A stretch of DNA of 13,695 nucleotides from an uncultured Clostridia bacterium (GTDB lineage: Bacteria > Bacillota > Clostridia > Christensenellales > Maliibacteriaceae): the NCBI GenBank assembly GCA_934613185.1, contig CAKTSO010000043.1, positions 1 through 13,695 on the forward strand. Reading direction: 5' to 3'. Position numbers and translations under genes: made by a program. The notes beneath the pieces were generated by a model. It searched no databases. It saw only the letters and a program-made list of their open reading frames with translations, and was not told the DNA's origin. Below, one piece after another: positions 8,512 through 13,695 of the stretch; within the stretch, counting starts at the first letter, position 1; each line of letters opens with the position of its first letter.

Positions 8512-9024
8512 TCAACGATTCGTTTTTTCGCACGATTCGGGATCGTCCTCGTGCAAAAAGGCGAGGTTTTCAAAAAAGTCGACGCGGTCGTCGCCGCACA
8601 GGTTGCGGATCATATGACGGAGCACGCCCTCCGCCGCGGCAAGCTCCCGCGGCGAGATGCCGTCGAGCAGAACCGCATGCAGCTCCCGTGCGCCTTTTTC
8701 GGCCAGACAGAGTGCGGCCTGCCCGCTTTCGGTCAAATACAATCTTTTGCACCGCAGGTTTTCTTCATCCGTCTTTTTGCGAAGAAAGCCGCCCTTTTCC
8801 AGCCGCTTGGTCGATAAGGCGATGCTCGACGGCGAAAGGCGCATGGCAAGGCTCAATTCCTGCTGGGTACATCCCGGGTGCAGAAGCACAAACGTCAAAA
8901 TCGGCATCTGACGAAAATGGACGCCGGTCTCTTCCAGGCTTTTTCGCATATGCGAAGCGCGAAGCAGATTCAGTCGATCGAGATAATTCAGAATCGGAAG
9001 CCCCGGCTGCGTTTGATCGGACAA
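8512..9024 (-). CDS. MarR family transcriptional regulator
   Basis: A 170-residue winged-helix protein. The DNA-binding part spans about 40-105: helix-turn-helix TQQELSLAMRLSPSSIALSTKRLEKGG (53-79), then the wing with FLRKKTDEENLRCKRLYLTESG (80-101). Flanking N- and C-terminal helices would form the dimer. The start is TTG at 9024, 6 bases after GGGAGGTG; an in-frame ATG at 9060 lies inside the operator palindrome, and an ATG at 9029 is out of frame. It is the first gene of an operon with the two ABC exporter genes. MarR proteins usually repress such exporters and let go of DNA when a ligand binds or a Cys is oxidised. The protein has Cys52, 92, 106, 143 and 165, none of which I can assign as a sensor. 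Confidence 0.93.
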   Translation of the reverse strand: MSDQTQPGLPILNYLDRLNLLRASHMRKSLEETGVHFRQMPILTFVLLHPGCTQQELSLAMRLSPSSIALSTKRLEKGGFLRKKTDEENLRCKRLYLTESGQAALCLAEKGARELHAVLLDGISPRELAAAEGVLRHMIRNLCGDDRVDFFENLAFLHEDDPESCEKTNR

Positions 9025-9042
9025 TGCATTCACCTCCCAAAC

Positions 9043-9083
9043 AAAATAGTGAAGCGCCAAACTGTTTGGCGCTTCACTATTTT
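9043..9083. promoter_or_regulatory. Perfect palindrome, probable MarR operator
   Basis: A perfect inverted repeat of two 20-base arms (9043-9062 and 9064-9083) around one central base; the half site contains TAGTGAAGCGCCAAAC. It covers most of the -10 box and the transcription start of the marR promoter and ends 18 bases before the TTG start codon, so a bound dimer or dimer pair would block transcription. TAGTGAA/TTCACTA-type half sites are common for MarR proteins. As RNA it could also fold into a hairpin and, reading from the dehydrogenase side, act as a weak terminator. The operator reading is preferred because of the promoter overlap. Confidence 0.8.
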
Positions 9084-9107
9084 ATGGCGAACAATTTCGA
9101 TTGTCAA
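9079..9107 (-). promoter_or_regulatory. Sigma-A promoter of the marR-ABC exporter operon
   Basis: On the minus strand a perfect -35 box TTGACA (9107-9102), a 17-base spacer and TAAAAT (9084-9079, one mismatch to TATAAT) form a strong housekeeping promoter. The -10 box lies about 55 bases before the marR start codon, and five of its six bases lie inside the palindrome. This supports autorepression by the first gene's product. Confidence 0.85.
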
Positions 9108-9148
9108 GAAAAGAGAAATTAAGAACGCGTGAAAGTTATTTTTAGAAC

Positions 9149-10105
9149 TTATTTTGCGAACACGGGAGAGATCGGTGCTTCGCCCGCAAGCACACGCGCG
9201 ACGTTTTTTGCGGCGATCTCGTAGACGCGGCGCTTTGCCTCGATCGTTTCGCCGCCGACGTGCGGCGTGCAGATGACGTTTTCCAGCGAAAGCAGCGGGC
9301 TGTCTGCGGGAAGCGGTTCATCTTCAAACACGTCGAGCCCCGCGCCCGCGAGATGTCCGCTTTCCAGCGCACGGACGAGCGCATCGGTGTCCGCGACGCT
9401 GCCGCGGCCGGTGTTGACGAAGATTGCGCCGGGCTTCATCGCGGCAAACGCGTCGTCGCTCAAAAAATGCACGTTTTCGGGGCGCGCGGGGATGTGGCAG
9501 GAGACGAAATCGGCGTCTTTGATCGCTGTGAGAAGATCGCTGCAGGGGACAAAGCCTTCGGGGAGCGCCTTTTGCTCGATATGCGGATGATAGGCGATCA
9601 CGCGCATGGAAAACGCGCGGCACATAAGCCCCAGCTCGCGCGCGATGTTGCCGTAACCCAACAGCGCGACGGTCTTGTCGGAAACTTCGGTGAACGTCTG
9701 TTGCTTTTTTGCGCGCCAGGCGCTGCCGGACGCGGCGATCTGCATGTTCGTCTTCAAATGCTTCGCGGTCGCGAGCATGAGCATGAACGCAAGCTCCGCC
9801 ACGCTTTTGGCGTTGCCGTCGCCCGCGTTGGTGACGACCGTGCCGTTTTTCTCGGCGGTCTGAAGATCGACGCCGTCGTACCCCGCAGAGGGCAGCGCCA
9901 GAATGCGAAGAGCGGGCAGCGACTCGAAAAACTCCTTCGGGAACGCGCCGCCGCGGCAGGCGACGGCTTCGCAACCGAATTTTTGCGCCATGTCGCGCTT
10001 TTCCTCCCAGCCGGGCGCGTCACAGACAAAAAGCTCGTGTCCCGCGTCTTTTAAAATCGACAGCGCGGAATCGCTCATGCGCGTGGTGACAAGGACATTG
10101 GCCAT
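9149..10105 (-). CDS. D-isomer-specific 2-hydroxyacid dehydrogenase
   Basis: A 318-residue NAD(P)-dependent oxidoreductase that interconverts a 2-keto acid and a D-2-hydroxy acid in the cytosol. The family signatures are present: nucleotide-binding GYGNIA (150-155), catalytic Arg234 in NTGRG (231-235), Glu263 in the EDEPLP segment, and catalytic His282 in TPHVGG (280-285). The start at 10105 follows AAGGAG with a 7-base gap; the frame is open further upstream but lacks a ribosome binding site there. Two points differ from the textbook: the third Gly of GxGxxG is Ala155, and the strand after it ends AYHP (171-174), with His where NAD-preferring enzymes have Asp, so NADP use is possible. Substrate (glyoxylate/hydroxypyruvate, phosphoglycerate, lactate) cannot be fixed; the 318-residue length argues against a long SerA with an ACT domain. 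Confidence 0.92.
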   Translation of the reverse strand: MANVLVTTRMSDSALSILKDAGHELFVCDAPGWEEKRDMAQKFGCEAVACRGGAFPKEFFESLPALRILALPSAGYDGVDLQTAEKNGTVVTNAGDGNAKSVAELAFMLMLATAKHLKTNMQIAASGSAWRAKKQQTFTEVSDKTVALLGYGNIARELGLMCRAFSMRVIAYHPHIEQKALPEGFVPCSDLLTAIKDADFVSCHIPARPENVHFLSDDAFAAMKPGAIFVNTGRGSVADTDALVRALESGHLAGAGLDVFEDEPLPADSPLLSLENVICTPHVGGETIEAKRRVYEIAAKNVARVLAGEAPISPVFAK

Positions 10106-10172
10106 AAAAACACTCCTTCGGTGAATCGTGTGCGGATGTTCGTTTTGAAAAACAAATGCGATGACGCTTCCT

Positions 10173-10201
10173 ATTATATACGGCGCGCGCGGACGGCACA
10201 A
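10173..10201 (-). promoter_or_regulatory. Possible promoter of the 2-hydroxyacid dehydrogenase gene
   Basis: The minus strand carries a perfect TATAAT (10178-10173), with TTGTGC (10201-10196, 3/6 matches to TTGACA) 17 bases upstream. The -10 box is 68 bases before the dehydrogenase start codon. The -10 match is strong and the -35 weak, so strength or activator need is uncertain. Confidence 0.55.
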
Positions 10202-10320
10202 GCGCTTAAAAAAACGTCTCCCGCGCCGTGCTATCGTAAATGACAGAGGGAAGAAGCCCTCGAAAGCGGCAGGGCGGAGCGCTTAAAAAACGCCCGAAAA
10301 CGTGTGCTACCATAAAGGTA
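10201..10320 (+). repeat. Two imperfect promoter-like repeats ahead of the Ubl operon
   Basis: Two related stretches about 76-77 bases apart (about 10201-10240 and 10278-10317) each begin AGCGCTTAAAAAA and, some 19-20 bases later, carry TGC followed by TATCGT (10232-10237) or TACCAT (10308-10313) and then AAA. TGn before the hexamer resembles an extended -10, with TTAAAA as a weak, rather widely spaced -35. They look like tandem promoters or a duplicated regulator site driving the + strand operon that begins at 10367; the second lies about 54 bases upstream of that start codon. No better sigma-A promoter was seen on the + strand of this 261-base intergenic region. Confidence 0.4.
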
Positions 10321-10330
10321 CATCAAAAAA

Positions 10331-10347
10331 GATCCCAAAACGGGATC
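10331..10347 (+). other. Small hairpin in the leader of the Ubl gene
   Basis: GATCCC (10331-10336) can pair with GGGATC (10342-10347) around a 5-base loop, 20 bases before the start codon and upstream of the GAGGA ribosome binding site. There is no T-run after it, so it is not a terminator. It may stabilise the 5' end of the mRNA or have no function. Confidence 0.4.
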
Positions 10348-10366
10348 GGGAAAGCGAGGACATGTT

Positions 10367-10666
10367 ATGAACAACAACACCGTCGACCAGGCTCTGGACA
10401 ATGCCGAAACCACCGTCACCATCGATCTTGTCAACACGGCAAGCGGCGCAATCTACCCGCAGGCGAGCTTTTATGAGAGCAACACCATGGCGGACGTCCT
10501 TGGCGAATACGCGATGGACATCGGCGTGGACGCGGGCCGCGCGAAGCTGATCTTCACCAACAAGCGCACCGGCGTGTCCACCAGCCAGCGCACCGACACC
10601 ATCAAGAGCCTTGACCTGCACGACGGCGATACGCTCGGCGTCTGCGACGACGGCGACGTCGCGTAA
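10367..10666 (+). CDS. Ubiquitin-like (beta-grasp) protein, probable conjugation modifier
   Basis: A 99-residue protein whose pattern follows ubiquitin. A first hairpin sits at TTVTIDLVN...AIYPQASF (15-35), then a helix (TMADVLGEYAMDIG, 40-53), then AKLIFTNKR (59-67), which lines up with RLIFAGKQ of ubiquitin, and a last part TIKSLDLHDGDTLGVC (78-93) that lines up with IQKESTLHLVL. There is a polar N-terminal extension of about 13 residues. The C-terminus is DDGDVA with no Gly-Gly, and no proteolytic exposure of a diglycine is possible because none exists near the end. The start ATG follows GAGGA with a 6-base gap. It is the first gene of an operon with E1-like, E2-like and JAB-like genes, and that context is the main reason to see it as a modifier rather than a YukD-type secretion component. 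The fold is judged by eye. Confidence 0.78.
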   Translation: MNNNTVDQALDNAETTVTIDLVNTASGAIYPQASFYESNTMADVLGEYAMDIGVDAGRAKLIFTNKRTGVSTSQRTDTIKSLDLHDGDTLGVCDDGDVA

Positions 10667-10693
10667 CTTTTTCCCGGGGAAGGAGGCATGCCG

Positions 10694-11119
10694 ATGAACT
10701 GGCTGGAAATCCTTGCGATCGTCGTCGGCGGCGTGTTTTTGATCTTCTATGTGCAGGAGCGCATTGCGGACGCCGTGAAGAAGAAAAAGCGCGCACGCCG
10801 CCGCGCAGCGCAGCGGCAGACGCGCCAAACGCCGCGCCCCGAGGTTTCGAGCGTATCCGTTCCGTCCATGAACAACGGCATGCCGGCCGCCCGCGCGCAC
10901 GGCGTCCCCGTGCGGCGCAATCCCGTTCCGCCGCGCCGCGGGCAGACGCCGATGGCGCCGGGGCCGCGGGGCGTACGCCCCGATCAGTTCCCCTGCTGCC
11001 CGCTGGACCGCGAACGCAACGTGGCGGGAAAGCCGCAGAAGATCTTCTGGAACAGCGCGGAAAACTGCTATCGCTGCTCGCACGGGCACAGGTTCAAATC
11101 CAACGGCCACATTCTTTAA
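10694..11119 (+). CDS. One-pass membrane protein with basic/Pro-rich linker and Cys/His-rich C-terminal module
   Basis: A 141-residue protein I do not recognise as a known family. The start is the ATG at 10694, 7 bases after GGAGG; an ATG at 10688 is only one base from that site. Layout: N-terminal membrane helix (about 4-20, LEILAIVVGGVFLIFYV), a very basic stretch (29-45) that should stay in the cytosol, a disordered Pro/Arg linker containing VPPRR (78-82), and a C-terminal module. That module has Cys101-Cys102 in FPCCP and, 23 residues later, CYRCSHGH (125-132), so Cys125, Cys128 and His130 or His132 could bind one zinc. It lies between the Ubl and E1 genes with 27-base gaps on each side. 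It may anchor the system at the membrane or act as an E3-like or target-binding factor. This role is inference from context only. Confidence 0.72.
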   Translation: MNWLEILAIVVGGVFLIFYVQERIADAVKKKKRARRRAAQRQTRQTPRPEVSSVSVPSMNNGMPAARAHGVPVRRNPVPPRRGQTPMAPGPRGVRPDQFPCCPLDRERNVAGKPQKIFWNSAENCYRCSHGHRFKSNGHIL

Positions 11120-11146
11120 AACAAAACGTAAGGAGGCGAATGCAAC

Positions 11147-12379
11147 TTGAGCGATATCTACGATCCTTTGAAGCTTTCCGAATTTCGGAAGCTGTTTTTG
11201 AACAAACGCGCGCTGATCGTCGGCGCGGGCGCGGTCGGCGTCGCGGCGACCGAGTTTTTGATCAAAATGTGCATGTCGGTCGATCTCCTGGACTTCGACC
11301 GCTTTGACGAGAAAAACGCCGCCAAGCACAGCTGTCTTGTGCGTACGCCCGAGGACGTCGGTAAAAACAAGGCGCGGGCGGTCGCCGAGCGCGCAAAGCC
11401 CTATCTTGCGGACGGCTGCACGGCAAACGGCGTCGACGGCACGGTCGAGGGCATCGGGCCCGAAGCGCTGGCGGATTACGACTTCGTCGTCTCCTGCGTG
11501 GACAACTACGAGGCGAAAATCCTTTTGGGCGAAGTTTTGATGACCCTGCCGCCCGAACGCCGCCCGCGTCTGATCGTCGCGGGAACGCACGGCGAAATGG
11601 CCAAAAGCACGATCACCGACGGCGAGAAGTTCTGTGTGCGCTGCCTCGTCGACGAATCGTGGATCCCGGCGGGACACGTCCGCACGTCCTGCACCGGCGC
11701 GCAGGTGCGCGTGATCGACGGCGAAGAACAGATTGTGCGCACGTCGAACCTTGCAAGCTCCCTGGCGGCACACTGGATCGCCGAACAGATCCGCGACTGC
11801 GTCATCGGCAACCATAAGCTCGAAAACGCGCAGATCACCTATCACGCAAGCCCTGCGTTCGGCGTCGAGGTGACTTATCCGAAGAAGAAGGACGGCTGTC
11901 CCGGCTGCGCCCGAAAGCCCGACGGAGACGTTCGCTTTTTGAAGGGCAATGCGCTGGAAACGACGTTCGGCGAGGCGCTCGAACAGATCGAAAGCATGGC
12001 CGGCGGCGACGTGCAGCTTGCCGTTCACACGCTCAATTTGAGCGGCGTGTCCTACGGCGGCTTCATTCACACCGAGCGCTGCTTATCCTGCGGCGCGTCG
12101 ATTCTGGTCGACCGTCACGAAGGGCGTGTGAATGCGGACGAACTCGTCTGCGACGTTTGCCGCGAAGGCGGCTTTGTCCGAACGACACGGGGCTCGGAGG
12201 ACGTCCGCCGCGCGTTCACGAACAAAGACGAGGCGTTTTTAAAAAAGACGCTCTATGAACTCGGCTATCCGATCGGGGCGCACCTTTACGCACGCCGCGG
12301 CGCGGGCTTTCGTGCAAAAGAATCGGTTTTCGCCATGGCGGACGACCATCTTCTTTTGCGCAAGATCGATAAACTCTGA
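11147..12379 (+). CDS. E1-like ThiF/MoeB-family adenylyltransferase with extra C-terminal four-Cys module
   Basis: A 410-residue protein expected to adenylate the C-terminus of the Ubl. Residues about 18-255 are the ThiF/E1 core: GAGAVG (26-31), acidic DFD (49-51), Asn57 followed by AAK where the family has NLxRQ (so Lys60 sits in the Arg place), GKNKA with Lys75, and the conserved Asp119 in SCVDN. Zinc pairs are Cys163/166 (CVRC) and Cys251/254 (CPGC). Cys182 in TSCTG lies at the position of the catalytic Cys of E1/MoeB-type enzymes; Thr180, Ser181 and Thr183 are beside it. Residues 260-410 are an added domain with CLSC (312-315) and CDVC (335-338), probably a zinc ribbon. The start is TTG at 11147, 10 bases after AAGGAGG; the nearby ATG at 11140 is out of frame. 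It is 27 bases from the membrane protein gene and 20 from the E2-like gene. Confidence 0.88.
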   Translation: MSDIYDPLKLSEFRKLFLNKRALIVGAGAVGVAATEFLIKMCMSVDLLDFDRFDEKNAAKHSCLVRTPEDVGKNKARAVAERAKPYLADGCTANGVDGTVEGIGPEALADYDFVVSCVDNYEAKILLGEVLMTLPPERRPRLIVAGTHGEMAKSTITDGEKFCVRCLVDESWIPAGHVRTSCTGAQVRVIDGEEQIVRTSNLASSLAAHWIAEQIRDCVIGNHKLENAQITYHASPAFGVEVTYPKKKDGCPGCARKPDGDVRFLKGNALETTFGEALEQIESMAGGDVQLAVHTLNLSGVSYGGFIHTERCLSCGASILVDRHEGRVNADELVCDVCREGGFVRTTRGSEDVRRAFTNKDEAFLKKTLYELGYPIGAHLYARRGAGFRAKESVFAMADDHLLLRKIDKL

Positions 12380-12399
12380 TTTTAAAGGAGGAAACAGCT

Positions 12400-13167
12400 G
12401 TGATCTATCAGGCGAATTACACGGACGAGAACGGTCAGACCCACACCGCGACGATCGACGACGAACAAAGCCGCGAGGCGATCCGAAACGATCTGGAAGA
12501 GCTCGGCCGCGTTTATGACAAAAAATATGTCGTGATCCGCGAGGTCGATCCGCAGCCGGGCGAGTGGCTTCGGCTGGAAGTGACGGTCAAAGCGCCGAGT
12601 CATTATCTGACGGATTCGGACGACGTATCTCCCAAAGAATGCGGCGAAAGCACGTTCACCGAGGTCTGCTACCCCGGCTATCCGCTCACGGCGATGCGCG
12701 CGTTTTACCCGTCCGATCATTATCTTGCCAGCCTCAACGTCTTTACCCTCGGCGGCTGCTGCATCAACGGCTGGCGTCCGACGGTCAGCAATCTTCTGAC
12801 CGTGACGGAAAAGCTCGTGCGCGACGCCGTTCACGATCCGAACGTGACGCGCACCGACAGCGTCGCCAACCCCGGCCTCGGGGAATGGTATCAGAAGATG
12901 ATGCGCAAGGGCGCGTTCCCGACCTTCCCGCCCGAAAAGCTGTTTTTGCCGAAGGAACAGACGCGTCCCACGCCGCAGCCCGAAGCGCCCGCGCGCGCCG
13001 TCCCGCCCAGACGAACGCAGCCCGCGGCGACATCGAACGCGCTTCCGCCGCGCAGAACGCAGAACGCTTCGGTTTCTGCGGCTTCTGCCCGCGCAGTGCC
13101 GCCCCGCCGCGGCGAGATCACCAAACGCACGACGGAAATGAACCCGCTTCCGCCGCGCCGCCGCTGA
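12400..13167 (+). CDS. E2-like (UBC-fold) conjugating enzyme with a disordered PPRR-repeat tail
   Basis: A 255-residue protein. Residues about 24-165 follow the UBC fold: N-terminal helix (SREAIRNDLEELGRVY), beta strands including WLRLEVTV (56-63), then CYPGYPLTAMRAFYP (90-104) matching the E2 'YP..PP.v.F' strand, SLN (111-113) at the HPN position, GGCCINGWRP (118-127) matching 'G.iCL...W.P', and a helix ending in DPN (146-148). The active-site Cys would be Cys120 or Cys121. Residues 185-255 are a disordered tail with four [VL]PPRR copies (201-205, 215-219, 233-237, 250-254), the last at the very end. The start is GTG, 7 bases after AAAGGAGG. It should take the Ubl from the E1-like enzyme encoded 20 bases upstream. 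No stand-alone E3 is visible, so the tail or the membrane protein may choose targets. The family assignment is from motif order, without a search. Confidence 0.8.
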   Translation: MIYQANYTDENGQTHTATIDDEQSREAIRNDLEELGRVYDKKYVVIREVDPQPGEWLRLEVTVKAPSHYLTDSDDVSPKECGESTFTEVCYPGYPLTAMRAFYPSDHYLASLNVFTLGGCCINGWRPTVSNLLTVTEKLVRDAVHDPNVTRTDSVANPGLGEWYQKMMRKGAFPTFPPEKLFLPKEQTRPTPQPEAPARAVPPRRTQPAATSNALPPRRTQNASVSAASARAVPPRRGEITKRTTEMNPLPPRRR

Positions 13168-13184
13168 AGAAAAAGGAGGCTGTT

Positions 13185-13695
13185 ATGCAGCAAAACACAG
13201 CCGCGAAAAGGAGCGTGGTGCCGCCGCGCCCCGTCCGTCCGCCGCGCCGCTTCCCCGTCATGTCGTTTGACGAAGTGCGCCGGATGATCCACGCTCAATG
13301 CGCCCCGAGCGCCGTTCGAACCTTCGGCCGCGGCCGCTGCCGCGTGGTCATTCTGCCGGAGGCGTACGAGAGACTGAAACACATCGTCTGCTACGGAAGA
13401 AAATCCCCGTCCAATATTCTGGAGCAAAAGTACATCGGCCTGGGGCACTTCCTCGTCGACGAGGCGGGCAATGTGATCGTCGTTGTCACCCATTTCATTG
13501 AGATCATGACGATGAACCGCAGCGCCACGCACGCCTCGAACTTCGGCCCCAACGGCGAATACAACCCCGGCATGGATTTCCTCGCCTACTATCGCGACGA
13601 ATACATTGCGGGCGAGCAGAAATACAACACCGACGCCTGCGGTTACACGGTCGACCCCTTCCTTTGCGTCTGCGGCGCGTCCGAATTCGTCATGG
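13185..13695 (+). CDS. JAB/Mov34-fold-like protein, probable Ubl-deconjugating protease (3' end outside window)
   Basis: The first 170 codons of a gene that runs off the right edge; its ATG is 5 bases after AAAAGGAGG and 17 bases after the E2-like stop. Residues 1-24 are a Pro/Arg leader with VPPRP and RPPRR (18-22). From about 50 the sequence follows the start of JAB/JAMM domains: CRVVILPEAYERLKHIV (52-68), a strand pair GHFLVDEAGNVIVVVTHFIEI (87-107), NRSATHASNFGP (111-122), and a helix MDFLAYYRDEYIAG (130-143). The Glu usually seen before the first strand pair is not obvious (KYIGLG, 82-87), and no HxH has appeared by residue 170. It may come after the window end, or this may be the metal-free Ser-His variant reported for Bub operons. 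In either case the expected role is to trim the Ubl or remove it from targets. JAB assignment moderate. Confidence 0.68.
   Translation, partial: MQQNTAAKRSVVPPRPVRPPRRFPVMSFDEVRRMIHAQCAPSAVRTFGRGRCRVVILPEAYERLKHIVCYGRKSPSNILEQKYIGLGHFLVDEAGNVIVVVTHFIEIMTMNRSATHASNFGPNGEYNPGMDFLAYYRDEYIAGEQKYNTDACGYTVDPFLCVCGASEFVM

Noticed and set aside
9043..9083. The marR palindrome as a transcription terminator for the dehydrogenase gene
   Set aside because: It is possible as RNA, but the repeat overlaps the -10 box of a strong promoter, has almost no loop and only a short interrupted T-run after it on the minus strand, so an operator is the better reading.
7845..9122. 425-codon plus-strand open frame opposite the ABC subunit and marR
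   Set aside because: It is antisense to two well-supported genes and crosses the marR promoter and operator; no protein family is seen in it.
10367..10666. YukD-type ubiquitin-like component of a type VII secretion system
   Set aside because: No WXG100, EssC or other secretion genes are in the window, while E1-, E2- and JAB-like genes follow directly. It could be reconsidered if secretion genes lie to the right of the window.
10307..12070. 587-codon open frame on the minus strand across the Ubl operon
   Set aside because: It is antisense to the Ubl, membrane protein and E1 genes, which have recognisable motifs and good ribosome binding sites. The long open frame comes from GC-rich third positions, and its translation is Arg/His/Ala-rich without family motifs.
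11147..12379. Simple ThiF/MoeB for thiamine or molybdopterin synthesis
   Set aside because: There are no thiamine or molybdenum cofactor genes nearby, the Ubl lacks Gly-Gly, and an E2-like protein and an added C-terminal zinc module point to conjugation instead.

Overview
The window looks like a chromosomal segment of a GC-rich Gram-positive anaerobe, most likely a gut-type member of the Clostridia (Oscillospiraceae or a relative). This is inferred from strong AAGGAGG-type ribosome binding sites, several TTG/GTG starts, a TagGH/Wzm-Wzt-like polysaccharide exporter next to a rhamnan-synthesis (RgpF-type) protein, and a MarR-controlled heterodimeric ABC exporter. No rRNA, tRNA, IS element or CRISPR array was seen. 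High GC at third codon positions produces many long shadow ORFs, which are left out.

Left part (1-4843), surface polysaccharide genes. On the + strand are the end of an ABC-2 permease (1-245), its ATPase (264-1013) and an RgpF-type protein with two related halves (1073-2887). A two-way hairpin terminator (2906-2946) separates these from a convergent minus-strand gene (2958-4712). That gene encodes a two-domain glycosyltransferase with a GT25-like C-terminal half and has its own good promoter. Together the genes probably build a rhamnose-type cell-wall glycan and move it across the membrane.

Middle part (4802-10105), minus strand. A MarR regulator (9024-8512) and the two halves of a heterodimeric ABC exporter (8483-6768 and 6765-4864) form one operon. 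It starts at a near-consensus promoter whose -10 box overlaps a perfect 2x20 bp palindrome, which suggests autorepression, and it ends at the 4802-4843 hairpin. Upstream of it, on the same strand, is a stand-alone D-2-hydroxyacid dehydrogenase (10105-9149).

Right part (10106-13695), the most interesting section. Divergent from the dehydrogenase is a tightly packed + strand operon that looks like a bacterial ubiquitin-like conjugation system. In order it encodes a ubiquitin-like beta-grasp protein (10367-10666), a one-pass membrane protein with a Cys/His-rich tail (10694-11119), an E1-like ThiF-family adenylyltransferase with an extra four-Cys C-terminal module (11147-12379), an E2-like UBC-fold protein with a repeat-bearing tail (12400-13167), and a JAB/Mov34-fold-like protein, probably the deconjugating protease, cut by the window end (13185-13695). 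The Ubl lacks a C-terminal diglycine, the visible part of the JAB-like protein shows no JAMM metal motif, and a short [VL]PPRR motif is shared by the membrane protein, the E2 tail and the JAB-like N-terminus. The gene set resembles the predicted prokaryotic Ubl-E1-E2-JAB operons and the more recently studied 'Bub' operons. The membrane Cys-rich protein and the shared PPRR motif are the parts for which I know no described function.
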